A DNA stretch of 64,000 bases from Janthinobacterium sp. GW458P (GCF_002127585.1 NZ_NEGZ01000015.1:23840-87839); one strand, 5' to 3'. Shown: positions 44,137-53,995, counted from the first letter of the stretch. Notes: generated by a model not told the origin, from the letters alone. Numbers and translations are program-made.

Positions 44137-45124
44137 GAAACATGAACAGGCCATCATCAAGCGGGCCGGCCGCAAGCATGACGACGACGGCCACGGCGGC
44201 GCCTGGAAGGTAGCATTCGCCGACTTTTGCCTGGCCCTGCTGTCGCTGTTCCTCGTGCTGTGGCTGATGGCCGCGCGCGAGCAGCAGGCGATGAAGGAAA
44301 TCATGATGGATGCGTCGGCAGGCAGCCGCCAGGGCGAAGGCCAGGGCGTCATGCCGGAACAGAAAGGCGGTCCGCGCGGCAGCCTGATCGAGCGCTTCCC
44401 CATGCCCCGCAAGGGTACGGGCGACACGCGCACGGAAGGCAAGCAGACGCAGGACGGCAAGGCCGGCGCGGCGCCGCAAAACCAGACCAAGGTCAGCTAC
44501 CAGTCGCCGGAAGACCTGCTGGCCCTGTCGCGTGCGCTCGACAAGCTCAGCGACGAAGCTGGACTGAAGAGCAATCTGCAATCGGTGATCACGCCGTACG
44601 GCTTGCGCGTCATGCTGCACGATACGGACAAGCAAGGCATGTTCGTGCGCGGCAGCGCCGTGCCGACCGACCGTTTCCGCAAGCTGCTGCGCCAGATGGG
44701 CCCCGTTTTCGCCCAGATGGACAACCAGATGCTGATCGTCGGCCACACCGATTCGATGCAATACGCCAATACCGGCTATGAAGGCTATTCGAACTGGACC
44801 CTGTCGGCCAACCGCGCCATGTCGGCGCGCGCGCAATTGTTGATCGGCAGCATGAGTCCGGACAGCGTGCTGCAAGTGGTGGGCATGGCCGACCGCGCGC
44901 CGCTGGACGTAAAAAACGCCAGTGCCGGCATCAACCGCCGCATCGAGCTGTTAATATTGACGCGCGGCCAGGCCGACAGCATCGCCGCCATGTTCGGCAT
45001 GGCGGGGCAACACGCGCAAGGCGAAGAACTGCAGGTGGGCGAGCCTGACTCCGGCACCTTGCAACGCCTGCGTGAAAAACTGGGCTTGCCCGCAAAGAAG
45101 GAACGGGATGAGCATGCAAATTAA
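44120..45124 (+). CDS. motB: Flagellar motor stator protein MotB (LafU)
   Basis: 334 residues from GTG at 44120, chosen because GGGGAGG (44108-44114) precedes it; ATGs at 44063 and 44075 would give longer overlap with motA. A single membrane helix carries the essential aspartate (FADFCLALLSLFLVLWLM). After a plug and a long linker comes the OmpA-type peptidoglycan-binding domain (IVGHTDSMQYANTGY, NWTLSANRAMSARAQLL). Anchors the stator to the wall. Confidence 0.93.
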   Translation: MLKPHEKHEQAIIKRAGRKHDDDGHGGAWKVAFADFCLALLSLFLVLWLMAAREQQAMKEIMMDASAGSRQGEGQGVMPEQKGGPRGSLIERFPMPRKGTGDTRTEGKQTQDGKAGAAPQNQTKVSYQSPEDLLALSRALDKLSDEAGLKSNLQSVITPYGLRVMLHDTDKQGMFVRGSAVPTDRFRKLLRQMGPVFAQMDNQMLIVGHTDSMQYANTGYEGYSNWTLSANRAMSARAQLLIGSMSPDSVLQVVGMADRAPLDVKNASAGINRRIELLILTRGQADSIAAMFGMAGQHAQGEELQVGEPDSGTLQRLREKLGLPAKKERDEHAN

Positions 45125-45431
45125 AGGCAAGGGACAACGTATGAAAATCTCCTCCGGCAATACCGGCGCCACCGTGCGCAGCGGCGCCGTGGCGCCTGCC
45201 GAGGCGATCGCCGAGAACGCGGCCGCCGGCGCGGTGTCGCCCGGCTCCGCGGCAGGCGAGCAGATGCAGTCGGCCGTGCTGCAACCGGCCATGGCCGCCC
45301 TGCGCGCCATGCCCGAGATCGACCATGAACGCGTGGCCATGCTGCGCGACGCGCTGGCCAAGGGCGAGCTGCCGTTCGACCCGTCGAAACTGGCCGGCCT
45401 GATCCAGCGTTTCCATGGCAGTGAATCGTGA
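45108..45431 (+). CDS. flgM: Anti-sigma-28 factor FlgM
   Basis: 107 residues from ATG at 45108 (AAGGAA ahead); ATG at 45141 is possible. Low-complexity Ala/Gly/Ser N-terminus, then the FlgM sigma-binding tail (IDHERVAMLRDALAKGEL, PFDPSKLAGLIQRFHG). FlgM blocks FliA until the hook is finished and is then exported. Lies between motB and flgN, overlapping both. Confidence 0.88.
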   Translation: MSMQIKGKGQRMKISSGNTGATVRSGAVAPAEAIAENAAAGAVSPGSAAGEQMQSAVLQPAMAALRAMPEIDHERVAMLRDALAKGELPFDPSKLAGLIQRFHGSES

Positions 45432-45868
45432 CCGCGCCGCGCAAAGGCATCACGCGCCAGGAAGCCGTGCAGCGTGTCCTGCTGGGTATTGCGGATGATC
45501 AACAGGGCTATACTGCCCTGCTGGCCTTGCTGGAAGAACAATTCCAGGCCACCTTGCACCACCAGAGCGCGCAACTGACGGCGCTGGCCGACCGGGTCAT
45601 CGCCGCCGTCGAGCAGCTCGATGCGCGCCGCCGCCAACGCGTCAGCCTCGTTACGGCCCTGCTGGGCCCAAAGGCGGAGATGGCGCAATTGTTTGCGCTG
45701 CTGCAAGACGATGCGCGCAGCAAGGCCGAGACCGACTGGGCCGCGCTGGAACAGATGGTGCTTGAATGCAAGCGCCTGAACAGCCGCAACAGCGAATTAT
45801 TAACAGAGCAGTACAGCATCATGCAGCGCGTGCTGCATGGCGAGGAAGATACCTATGCGCCAGGCTGA
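45428..45868 (+). CDS. flgN: Flagellar chaperone FlgN
   Basis: 146 residues, helical (ALLEEQFQATLHHQSAQLTA, LECKRLNSRNSELLTEQY). FlgN escorts FlgK and FlgL to the export gate. Starts with GTG that overlaps the flgM stop. The NSRN-type motif near the C-terminus is typical of the family. Confidence 0.87.
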   Translation: MTAPRKGITRQEAVQRVLLGIADDQQGYTALLALLEEQFQATLHHQSAQLTALADRVIAAVEQLDARRRQRVSLVTALLGPKAEMAQLFALLQDDARSKAETDWAALEQMVLECKRLNSRNSELLTEQYSIMQRVLHGEEDTYAPG

Positions 45869-46610
45869 TTTCCTGACCACCCGCGCCACCGCGGCCACCC
45901 CGTCTACGGCGGCCACGTCCGCTGTGCAGAGCAATATGCGCGCCACCAGCGCCGCCACCTCCGCCGGCGGCAGCTTTGGCAGCGTGTTCCAGCAGGTACA
46001 GGGCGAAGTGGCCCGCTTCATCGAACAGGGCGGCGGCAGCGCCACGGCGCTCAGCCCGCAGGGCCGCGCCTACCTGGAGCAGAGCCAGCCCGTGAATGTA
46101 TTGGGCAGCATCAGCCAGGGCGGCGAGATCGGCGAAGTGCAGCAGCAATTCCTCGCCTCGATCAAGCCGTGGACGCAAGAAGCCGGCGCCCGCCTGGGCG
46201 TGGCGCCGGAGATCGTCGCCGCCCACGCGGCGCTCGAATCGGGCTGGGGCCAGCGTCCCCTGCGCCAGGGCACGGGCGCGGACACGCATAATTTGTTCGG
46301 CATCAAGGCCGGCGGCAAATGGCAGGGCGACGTGGCCAGCAACCTGACCACCGAATACGAAGCGGGCAGCGGCACGGCCCTGAAGAAAACCGAGCGTTTC
46401 CGCAGCTACCCGGACCAGGCCAGCGCCTTCCGCGACTATGCGCAAGTACTGCTGGAAAACCCGCGCTACCGCGCCGCCCTGAACACGGGCGCCGATGCGG
46501 GCGCGTTCGCGCAGGGGCTGGCGCGCGGCGGCTATGCCACCGACCCGAATTACGCCGCCAAGCTGACGCAGCTGGCCACGCGCCTGCAGCGCACGGCCGC
46601 CGCCGACTAA
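45855..46610 (+). CDS. FlgJ-type flagellar peptidoglycan hydrolase (stand-alone glucosaminidase domain)
   Basis: 251 residues from ATG at 45855 (GAGGAAG ahead). The C-terminal half is a glucosaminidase/muramidase-like domain: VAPEIVAAHAALESGWG, NLFGIKAGGKWQGDV, FRSYPDQASAFRDYAQVL and YATDPNYAAKLTQLATRL, with the probable catalytic glutamate in AALESGWG. It lacks FlgJ's N-terminal rod-scaffold domain; that part is encoded separately at 53600-53995. It cuts the wall so the rod can pass. No signal peptide, so export is likely by the flagellar system. Confidence 0.88.
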   Translation: MRQADFLTTRATAATPSTAATSAVQSNMRATSAATSAGGSFGSVFQQVQGEVARFIEQGGGSATALSPQGRAYLEQSQPVNVLGSISQGGEIGEVQQQFLASIKPWTQEAGARLGVAPEIVAAHAALESGWGQRPLRQGTGADTHNLFGIKAGGKWQGDVASNLTTEYEAGSGTALKKTERFRSYPDQASAFRDYAQVLLENPRYRAALNTGADAGAFAQGLARGGYATDPNYAAKLTQLATRLQRTAAAD

Positions 46611-46617
46611 GCCTGCC

Positions 46618-47379
46618 TCAACGGCCGGGAATCTCGGCCGGTTCCACCACGCCCGCATCGACCACCCTGGCACGTATCACCGTGCCGCTGGTGGCGTTGC
46701 GCACCCTGATCACCTCCCCTTGCGCGCCCGCGTCCAGCGCTTCGCCGGCCATGCTCACCTCCACCTGCTCCTTGCGCGCGACGATGCTGACCGCACTGCC
46801 CCGTTTGATCAGCACGGGCGACGCCAGCTGGCCTTGCCGCAGGACTTCCCCGGCGCGCAGGCTGCGCCGGCTTGACAGGCCGACAACACCAGGCAGCGAA
46901 GAGATACTGTCCGGCACCATCGTCACGTCGCGCCGCGCCAGCGCCAGGTCGCCCGCCTGCAGCGGTGTATTCGCCGTCACGGCGCTGCCGGTCACGGCGA
47001 CCTGGGCCGTGATGGCGCCCCGCACCAGCAGCTCGTAACGCCAACCGTTGCTTCCAGGACACACTGCAACAAAACGCATGCGCTGCGCCGAGCGGCTGTC
47101 GGCCGCTTCCAGCGCCACCGGCGCCGCGCATGCAGGAATGGGGCGCGTGCTTTTCACGACGGTCACCTGGAACTGCGGTTCCAGCAGTCCAGCCGAGGCC
47201 GCCTGCTGTGCCAACTGCTCCCGCGCCAACTGTTCCACACGTGAAAATATATTGTCGGCTGGCAATTCTGCCCATCCTGCACTACTATATAGGCTGGTCA
47301 GTAAAAATAGGCCCGGAAGCAGCATGTGACGACGCGGCGCCTTGTTTCGGATCACGGTAATACTGTCGAAATGAATCAT
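46618..47379 (-). CDS. flgA: Flagella basal body P-ring formation protein FlgA
   Basis: 253 residues. An N-terminal signal region (HMLLPGLFLLTSLYSSAGWA) shows periplasmic export. The rest is the FlgA/SAF fold (VTANTPLQAGDLALARRDV, SSLPGVVGLSSRRSLRAGEV, VLIKRGSAVSIVARK, ending with RNATSGTVIRARVVDAGVV). FlgA is the chaperone for P-ring assembly from FlgI. Transcribed divergently from flgB. Confidence 0.92.
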   Translation of the reverse strand: MIHFDSITVIRNKAPRRHMLLPGLFLLTSLYSSAGWAELPADNIFSRVEQLAREQLAQQAASAGLLEPQFQVTVVKSTRPIPACAAPVALEAADSRSAQRMRFVAVCPGSNGWRYELLVRGAITAQVAVTGSAVTANTPLQAGDLALARRDVTMVPDSISSLPGVVGLSSRRSLRAGEVLRQGQLASPVLIKRGSAVSIVARKEQVEVSMAGEALDAGAQGEVIRVRNATSGTVIRARVVDAGVVEPAEIPGR

Positions 47380-47519
47380 TGCTAACCTTAATCAAAGATA
47401 CTGAAGCGGCATGACCTTACCATGCGTCAACATGACCAGGCTGGGATTTTACCTCTGCACTAACTATTTTCTGGCCTGAACTGCAAAAAGCACGATCGAA
47501 TTCAACACAAAGGATGACC

Positions 47520-47882
47520 ATGGGGATTAATTTCAAGGATGCGCTGGGCGTACATGCCGATGCACTCGCACTGCGTGCCGACCGTACCCGCGTACTGGCG
47601 GCCAACATCGCCAATGAAAACACGCCCGGCTTCCAGGCCATGGACATGGATTTCGGCAGCGCCCTGCAGCAATTGCAGGACAACGAAGCGGGCCTGCTGT
47701 CCACCGATGACGATGCCAGCGCCCTGTACCGCGTACCCTACCACCCCAGCCGCGACGGCAACACCGTCGAAATCGGCGTCGAACAGGCGGCCTTCTCGCA
47801 GAATGCCACCGAATTCCAGACCAGCCTCACTTTCGTCAACATGAAACTGAAGGGGCTGTCCAAGGCCATTTCCGGACAATAA
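47520..47882 (+). CDS. flgB: Flagellar rod protein FlgB
   Basis: 120 residues from ATG at 47520, with AAAGGA ahead of it; ATG at 47514 is in frame but overlaps that site. The rod-protein signature RVLAANIANENTPGFQAMD is at the N-terminus. Opens the rod, hook and ring operon flgB to flgL. Confidence 0.95.
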   Translation: MGINFKDALGVHADALALRADRTRVLAANIANENTPGFQAMDMDFGSALQQLQDNEAGLLSTDDDASALYRVPYHPSRDGNTVEIGVEQAAFSQNATEFQTSLTFVNMKLKGLSKAISGQ

Positions 47883-47890
47883 GGAACAGC

Positions 47891-48307
47891 ATGAGCTTCC
47901 AGGACATTTCCAAAATCGCCGGTTCGGCGATGGCGGCGCAAACCGTGCGCCTCAATACCATCGCCAGCAACCTGGCCAATGCCGATTCCGTCGCCGGTTC
48001 CGAAGGCGAGACCTATCGCGCGCGCAAGCCCGTGTTTGCGGCCGTCATGGATGGCAGCGGCGCCAGCGGTGCGGGCGGCAGGGTGCAGGTGCTTGACGTG
48101 GTGCAAAGCGACGAGCCGCTGCGCAAGGTCTACGAGCCGGGCCACCCGATGGCCAATGCCGATGGCATGGTGTACTACCCCAACGTCAATCAGGTGGCCG
48201 AGATGACCGACATGATGTCGGCCTCGCGCGCGTTTGAAACGAATGTCGAAGTTCTGGGTCGCATCAAGTCGATGCAGCAATCGCTCCTCAAATTAGGTGA
48301 AGCATAA
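47891..48307 (+). CDS. flgC: Flagellar rod protein FlgC
   Basis: 138 residues. N-terminal rod motif (TIASNLANADSVAGSEGE) and C-terminal VNQVAEMTDMMSASRAFETN. FlgB, FlgC, FlgF form the proximal rod. Eight bases after flgB. Confidence 0.95.
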   Translation: MSFQDISKIAGSAMAAQTVRLNTIASNLANADSVAGSEGETYRARKPVFAAVMDGSGASGAGGRVQVLDVVQSDEPLRKVYEPGHPMANADGMVYYPNVNQVAEMTDMMSASRAFETNVEVLGRIKSMQQSLLKLGEA

Positions 48308-48310
48308 GCC

Positions 48311-48964
48311 ATGGAAACGAATCTCTTTACAAACAATACCAGCAACGGCGGCAACAGCAGCAATGCCGTCAAGTCGCAAAGCAACGCCACCCAGGACATG
48401 TTCACCAAGCTGCTGGTGGCGCAGATCAAGAACCAGGATCCGCTGGCGCCTACCGATCCGAGCCAGTTCGTCAATCAATTGACGCAGCAGGCGCAAACGG
48501 AAGCGATGCAGAACCTGTCGGCGCTGACCAGCGCCAATGCCAGCGTCTTGCAATCGATGCAAGTACTGGCCCTGGGTGCGCAAGTGGGCTCCGAAGTCAT
48601 GGTCAACAGCGAAACGGTCCAGCTCGACAAGAGCAAGGTCAGCGGCAGCATCGCGCTGGCCGCCGGCACCACCAAGACCACCGTGACCCTGAAAGGGATC
48701 GACGACAAGGAATACAAGATCGAACTGGGCGCCAGGGCCGCCGGCACCGTGCCCTTCACCATCGACCCCGTGGCCTTGGGCTTGCCTGCTGGCACCTACA
48801 GCATGAAAGTCACCACCAACGGCGCCGAAAAGCCATCGGTCGACATCGCGGGCAAGCTCAACAGCGTGCGCCTGTCGTCCGGCGGCAGCATGATTCTGAG
48901 CGTATCGAACCTGGGCGAAGTCAACCCTGGCGCGATCACCGGCTTTAACGGCAAGACGGCCTGA
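48311..48964 (+). CDS. flgD: Flagellar hook assembly (cap) protein FlgD
   Basis: 217 residues. The conserved N-terminal motif is present (DMFTKLLVAQIKNQDPLAP, PSQFVNQLTQQAQTEAM), followed by an Ig-like domain (ALAAGTTKTTVTLKGIDD). FlgD caps the growing hook and is lost when it is complete. Confidence 0.95.
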   Translation: METNLFTNNTSNGGNSSNAVKSQSNATQDMFTKLLVAQIKNQDPLAPTDPSQFVNQLTQQAQTEAMQNLSALTSANASVLQSMQVLALGAQVGSEVMVNSETVQLDKSKVSGSIALAAGTTKTTVTLKGIDDKEYKIELGARAAGTVPFTIDPVALGLPAGTYSMKVTTNGAEKPSVDIAGKLNSVRLSSGGSMILSVSNLGEVNPGAITGFNGKTA

Positions 48965-49021
48965 TCCGCTCGCCCCTTCGTTCCTGAACACTAATCTCGT
49001 CCTTCACTAAAGGAAGTCAAC

Positions 49022-50200
49022 ATGAGTTTCGACATCGCCCTGTCCGGTATCCAGTCCATCAACCAACAGTTGAACAGCACCAGTAACAATATCGCCAACG
49101 CCGGCACCTATGGCTTCAAGAGCAGCCGCGCCAACTTCTCGGCCATGTACGCCGGTTCGCGCGCCACGGGCACGGAAATCGGCTCACTGACGCAAAGCAT
49201 GTCCCTCACTGGCGGCGTGCTCAACACGGGCCGCGCGCTCGACGCGGCCATCGATGGCCGCGGCTATTTCGTCACCCGCGATTCGCAAAACACCATGACC
49301 TACAGCCGCGTCGGCATCTTCTCGGCCAGCAATGAAGGCAAGCTGATCGATGCGAACGGCCGCCTGGTGCAGGGCTATGCCGCCGTCAAAGGCAGCACCA
49401 CCCTGGGCGCCATGGGCGACATGCTCATTCCAACGGGCCAGATTCCCGCCGTCGCATCGACCAAGCTGGCGTATGCCGCCAACCTGTCGTCCGAATGGAC
49501 CATCAAGACCGTTCCCTTCAACAAGGGCAGTGAATTGAGCTACAACAGCGCCAAGTCCTCGATCGTCTACGATTCGCTGGGCGGCAAACATGCGCTGGGC
49601 CAGTACTTCGTCAAGACGGCGGCGGGCGTGGACGTGCACTACACCTTGGACAACGTCGATCTGGCGCCTGTGACGAGCATGACGTTCGACACGTCCGGCA
49701 AGCTGTTGACCGGCACGCCGGTCACGCTGGCGCTGGGCACGCCGCCCGGCGCCGCGGCGCTCTCGATCGCCATCGACTACACGGGCACCACCCAGTTCGC
49801 CGGCGAAGCGACCACCTCGACCGACCGCGCCGACGGCTATGCCTCGGGCACCTACACGGGCGTGGAACTGGCCGATGACGGCTCCGTCGTGGCAAAATAC
49901 ACGAACGGCCAAAAGCAGAGCATCGGCGTGATCGCCCTGGCCACCTTCCCCGACGAAGGCGCATTGACTGCAGTCAACGATACGAGCTGGGTCTCCTCGA
50001 CCACCTCCGGCACCGCCATGTACGACCGTCCGGGCGTGGGCATGGCCGGCAAACTGGTGACAAGCTCGCTGGAACAGTCGAACGTCGACATCACCTCCGA
50101 ACTGGTGGGCCTGATGACGTCGCAGCGCAACTACCAGGCCAACTCGAAGGTCATCTCGACCGAGAACGCGATGCTGCAATCGCTGATGCAAGCGCTGTAA
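49022..50200 (+). CDS. flgE: Flagellar hook protein FlgE
   Basis: 392 residues. Starts with the rod/hook family pattern (SIALSGIQ-like MSFDIALSGIQSINQQLNST, NNIANAGTYGFKSSRANF) and ends with the C-terminal helix (SNVDITSELVGLMTSQRNYQ). Forms the universal joint. AAGGAAG precedes the ATG. Confidence 0.95.
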   Translation: MSFDIALSGIQSINQQLNSTSNNIANAGTYGFKSSRANFSAMYAGSRATGTEIGSLTQSMSLTGGVLNTGRALDAAIDGRGYFVTRDSQNTMTYSRVGIFSASNEGKLIDANGRLVQGYAAVKGSTTLGAMGDMLIPTGQIPAVASTKLAYAANLSSEWTIKTVPFNKGSELSYNSAKSSIVYDSLGGKHALGQYFVKTAAGVDVHYTLDNVDLAPVTSMTFDTSGKLLTGTPVTLALGTPPGAAALSIAIDYTGTTQFAGEATTSTDRADGYASGTYTGVELADDGSVVAKYTNGQKQSIGVIALATFPDEGALTAVNDTSWVSSTTSGTAMYDRPGVGMAGKLVTSSLEQSNVDITSELVGLMTSQRNYQANSKVISTENAMLQSLMQAL

Positions 50201-50225
50201 TCGCCGATACGCAAGGGTAAAGCTA

Positions 50226-50954
50226 ATGGATGCGCTGATTTATACCGCCATGAGCGGGGCCGACCGTGCCCTGCGGGCACAGCAGGTACACGCCAACAAT
50301 CTGGCCAACATCGAGACGGGCGGCTTCCGCGCCAATCTCGAGGTGTCGACGGCCCAGCCGTTGCAGAACGGCTACGGCTACGACGACCGCCACATGACGC
50401 AGACGCAGTCGAGCGCCGTCGGCACGCGCACGGGCGCCATCAAGGAAACCGGACGCGAACTCGACGTGGCCGTCACCGGCAACGGTTTTCTCGCGGTGCA
50501 GTGGCAAAACGGCGAAGCCTACACGCGCGCCGGCGCCATGGACCTCGATGAAACGGGCGCGCTGACCATCAACGGCCGGCCCGTGCTGGGCGAAGGCGGT
50601 CCGATCACGATTCCCGAGCACACCAGCCTGGCTATCGGCGCCGATGGCACGATTTCCATCCAGGTGCCCGGTACGGCGCAGATGCAGACCGTCGACAAGC
50701 TCAAGCTGGTGAATGCGGAATCGGGCGAGCTGACGAAGAACGAGGCTGGCCTGATCGTGGCGCGCAGCGGCGAAGACCTGCAGGCCGACCCGACGGTGCG
50801 CCTGCGCGACCGCCACCTGGAAGGCAGCAACGTCTCGGCCGTCGAGGAAATGGTCGCCACCATGAGCCTGAACCGCAGTTTCGAGATGCAGATGAAAGTG
50901 TTCAAGGCCAGCGATTCCATGACGGAATCGGGCAACCGCCTGCTCGGCAGCTAA
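50226..50954 (+). CDS. flgF: Flagellar rod protein FlgF
   Basis: 242 residues. N-terminal ALIYTAMSGADRALRAQQVH and NNLANIETGGFRANLEV, then the typical GRELDVAVTGNGFLAVQWQNG and AYTRAGAMDLDETG. Proximal rod component, between flgE and flgG. Confidence 0.95.
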   Translation: MDALIYTAMSGADRALRAQQVHANNLANIETGGFRANLEVSTAQPLQNGYGYDDRHMTQTQSSAVGTRTGAIKETGRELDVAVTGNGFLAVQWQNGEAYTRAGAMDLDETGALTINGRPVLGEGGPITIPEHTSLAIGADGTISIQVPGTAQMQTVDKLKLVNAESGELTKNEAGLIVARSGEDLQADPTVRLRDRHLEGSNVSAVEEMVATMSLNRSFEMQMKVFKASDSMTESGNRLLGS

Positions 50955-50996
50955 AAGCAAGCAGTCCTACGCGACGAAATATTCAAGGAGCAATAC

Positions 50997-51785
50997 ATGA
51001 ATCCAGCAATGTGGATCAGCAAGACCGGCGTGCAGGCGCAAGACGCCAAACTGCAAGCCATCGCCAACAACCTGGCCAACGTCAACACGGTCGGTTTCAA
51101 GCGCGACCGCGTCGTCTTCGAAGACCTGTTTTACCAGGTCGAGCAGCAGCCGGGCACGCAGCGCGCCGACAACACCCTGTCGCCATCGGGCGTACAGCTG
51201 GGTAACGGCACGCACATGGTGGGCACGCAGAAAGTGTTTACCACCGGCAGCCTGCAAACGACGAGCCGCGAATTCGACGTGGCCATCACCGGCAACGGCT
51301 TCCTGCAGGTGCTGCGCCCGAACGGCGAAGCGGCCTACACGCGCGCCGGCCAGCTGGGCATCAATGAAAATGGCGTGATGGTCAACGCCCAGGGCCTGCC
51401 CCTGGTGCCGCAGATTACCGTGCCGAACAACGCCACGGCCATCACCATCGGCGAAAACGGCATGGTCACGGCCACCGTGCCGGGCAATGTCAACGGCACC
51501 CAGCTGGGCCAGCTGAACCTGACCAGCTTCGTCAACCCGACGGGCCTGCTGGCACTCGGTGAAAACCTGTTCCAGGAAACGGCATCGAGCGGCACGCCGA
51601 CGGAAGGCCGTCCCGGCGAAGGCGCACTGGGCAAGCTGAAACAGTTCGCGCTGGAAGGCTCGAACGTGCAGGTGGTGGAAGAAATGGTCGACATGATCGC
51701 TGCCCAGCGCACCTATGAAATGAATACCAAGGTGCTGTCGGCCGCCGACAATATGCTGCAATACCTGGCGCAAGCGGCACGCTGA
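50997..51785 (+). CDS. flgG: Flagellar distal rod protein FlgG
   Basis: 262 residues, the normal FlgG size. NPAMWISKTGVQAQDAKL and NNLANVNTVGFKRDRVVF at the N-terminus and EGSNVQVVEEMVDMIAAQRT at the C-terminus are close to other FlgG proteins. The stop shares a base with the flgH start. Confidence 0.96.
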   Translation: MNPAMWISKTGVQAQDAKLQAIANNLANVNTVGFKRDRVVFEDLFYQVEQQPGTQRADNTLSPSGVQLGNGTHMVGTQKVFTTGSLQTTSREFDVAITGNGFLQVLRPNGEAAYTRAGQLGINENGVMVNAQGLPLVPQITVPNNATAITIGENGMVTATVPGNVNGTQLGQLNLTSFVNPTGLLALGENLFQETASSGTPTEGRPGEGALGKLKQFALEGSNVQVVEEMVDMIAAQRTYEMNTKVLSAADNMLQYLAQAAR

Positions 51786-52459
51786 TGACTGCCGCCATGA
51801 AAGCCACGGCGGCCCTGCTGCTGGTGTTGACGACCGGATGCGCCAGCCGTCCGACCACACCGGTGGCGCCCAGCTTTTCCGACACGCCGCTGCCCGTGGC
51901 GCCGCGCAGCGCTGCGCGCGGCGGCGTGGGCGGCGGCGTTTTCAATCCCGATGCGGGCCTGGACCTGATCTCGGACAGCCGCGCCTTCCGCGTGGGCGAC
52001 GTCGTCACGGTAGCCCTGCAGGAAACCACGCAGGCCAGCAAGAAGGCCGGCACGTCGTTCAACAAGGGCTCCTCCGTCGGCGTGAAGGCGGCCAACATCC
52101 TCGGCAAGACTCTTCCCAAGACGGGCATCGACCTGTCGGCCGACCGCAACTTCGCCGGCGACGCGACCAGCACGCAGCAAAATGCGCTGTCCGGCGCCAT
52201 CACCGTGATCGTGCAGGAAGTGCTGCCGAACGGCTTGCTGCGCGTGCAGGGCGAAAAGACGCTGACCCTGAACCAGGGCGAGGAATTCGTGCGCCTGCGC
52301 GGCTACCTGCGCGCCGCCGACATCGATTCAAACAACCAGGTGTCATCGTTGCGCATCGCCAATGCGCAGATCGCCTATTCCGGCCAGGGCACCCTGGCCG
52401 AAGCCAATACACCGGGCTGGCTGACGCGCTTCTTCGTCGGTCCGTGGATGCCGTTTTAA
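51785..52459 (+). CDS. flgH: Flagellar L-ring lipoprotein FlgH
   Basis: 224 residues. Lipoprotein signal with lipobox (LLLVLTTGC), placing it in the outer membrane. The FlgH core shows FRVGDVVTVALQETTQASK, VQEVLPNGLLRVQGEKTL and IDSNNQVSSLRIANAQIAY. Forms the outer-membrane bushing around the rod. Confidence 0.95.
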   Translation: MTAAMKATAALLLVLTTGCASRPTTPVAPSFSDTPLPVAPRSAARGGVGGGVFNPDAGLDLISDSRAFRVGDVVTVALQETTQASKKAGTSFNKGSSVGVKAANILGKTLPKTGIDLSADRNFAGDATSTQQNALSGAITVIVQEVLPNGLLRVQGEKTLTLNQGEEFVRLRGYLRAADIDSNNQVSSLRIANAQIAYSGQGTLAEANTPGWLTRFFVGPWMPF

Positions 52460-52468
52460 GGTCACATC

Positions 52469-53581
52469 ATGAAATTTCGCTCCGCCCTGCCCCTCGCCGC
52501 CATGCTGGCCGTCCTGTCCGGCCTGTCCATGCCCGCCTCGGCCGCACAGGTGCTGCGCAACCTGGTCAGCATCGAGGGCGTGCGCGACAACCCGCTGGTC
52601 GGCTATGGCCTCGTCGTGGGCCTGAACGGCAGCGGCGACACCACCCAGGTAAAGTTTTCCAGCCAGTCCGTGGTCAACATGCTCAAGCAGTTCGGCGTGA
52701 AGATGCCGGACGGCGCCGAAGCGAAAAGCAAGAACGTGGCCACCGTCATGGTCAGCGCCGTATTTCCCCCCGGCTACCGCCGCGGCCAGGCCATCGATGT
52801 CACGGTATCGTCCCTGGGCGATGCGAAAAGCTTGCGTGGCGGCACCTTGCTGCTGACGCAGTTGCGCGCGGCCGACAATGAAATCTATGCGCTGGCGCAA
52901 GGCAACGTGGTTGTCGGCGGCCTCAACGCCACCGGCAAGAGCGGCTCGTCCGTGACCGTCAATACGCCCACCTCGGGCCGCATTCCCAACGGCGCCAACA
53001 TCGAGCGCGAGATTCTCAGCGACTTTTCCACCAAGCCTTCCGTCACCCTGAACCTGCGCCACCCGCATTTCGAGACGGCCATCAATATCGTCGAAGCCGT
53101 CAACCGCCGCTTCGGCGCCGTCGCCACCACGCGCGACGCCACCAGCGTGGACGTGCTGGCGCCGGAAAACCCGACCCAGCGCGTGGCCTTCATGGCCAAG
53201 CTCGAAGCGCTGACCGTCGACGTCGGGGTCGACACGCCGAAAGTGGTGTTCAATTCGCGCACCGGCACCGTGGTCATCGCCGAAGGCTTGCGCGTGAAAG
53301 CGGCCGCCGTCACGCACGGCTCGCTGAAAGTGATCATTTCCGAAAGTTCCGCCGTCAGCCAGCCGGCGCCGTTCGGCCGCGGCCAGACCACTGTCACGCC
53401 GCAGTCGAAAGTGTCCGTCGACCAGGGCAACGGCAATATGTTCAAATGGCCTGCCGGCGCCAAGCTGCAGGCTATCATCGACGTGGTCAACAGCCTGGGC
53501 GCCTCGCCCGATGATATCATGGCAATTTTACAAGCCCTGGACCAGGCCGGCGCCATCGAAGGCGAACTGGTGGTGATCTAA
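52469..53581 (+). CDS. flgI: Flagellar P-ring protein FlgI
   Basis: 370 residues with a Sec signal peptide ([20 protein letters not shown]). The core is highly conserved: [58 protein letters not shown]. Forms the periplasmic ring; FlgA, encoded on the other strand at 46618-47379, is its chaperone. Confidence 0.96.
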   Translation: MKFRSALPLAAMLAVLSGLSMPASAAQVLRNLVSIEGVRDNPLVGYGLVVGLNGSGDTTQVKFSSQSVVNMLKQFGVKMPDGAEAKSKNVATVMVSAVFPPGYRRGQAIDVTVSSLGDAKSLRGGTLLLTQLRAADNEIYALAQGNVVVGGLNATGKSGSSVTVNTPTSGRIPNGANIEREILSDFSTKPSVTLNLRHPHFETAINIVEAVNRRFGAVATTRDATSVDVLAPENPTQRVAFMAKLEALTVDVGVDTPKVVFNSRTGTVVIAEGLRVKAAAVTHGSLKVIISESSAVSQPAPFGRGQTTVTPQSKVSVDQGNGNMFKWPAGAKLQAIIDVVNSLGASPDDIMAILQALDQAGAIEGELVVI

Positions 53582-53599
53582 CGTGGCACTGAAAGCTGA

Positions 53600-53995
53600 A
53601 TGAACATGCATATCAACGACAGCAGCGGCGCCCTGCCCTCGGCGCTGGACGACCGCTCGCCCGCGGCGGCCACCCCGGCCGATCCCCGCTACGCGGCCAA
53701 GGCCACCGAGGCGGCCGTCAAGTTTGAAGCCTTCTTCATCTCGCACATGCTGCGCCAGATGCGCTCGGGCACGCGCGAGATGGCGGGCGAGGACAGCGTC
53801 TTCAAGGACCCCGTCAACAGCGACATGCTGGAAATGGCCGACAACCTGGTGGCCGACAAGATGGCCGGCCAGCGCGCCTTCGGCATCGCCGACGCCATCC
53901 TGCGCCAGCTGCTGCCGGCGCCCAGCGCCCCCGTGTCCGCCCGCGGCGCTGTCAAAAGCGACAATATTGCGGCGCCGCTTAATAAATCCGTCTGA
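53600..53995 (+). CDS. flgJ: Flagellar rod-assembly FlgJ, rod-scaffold domain only
   Basis: 131 residues. Only the N-terminal FlgJ domain is present: AAVKFEAFFISHMLRQMRSG, DNLVADKMAGQRAFGIADAI. FlgJ proteins of the two-domain kind are about 310 residues and include a muramidase; here that part is a separate gene at 45855-46610. The protein caps the growing rod. Start at ATG 53600 or 53606. Confidence 0.9.
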   Translation: MNMHINDSSGALPSALDDRSPAAATPADPRYAAKATEAAVKFEAFFISHMLRQMRSGTREMAGEDSVFKDPVNSDMLEMADNLVADKMAGQRAFGIADAILRQLLPAPSAPVSARGAVKSDNIAAPLNKSV

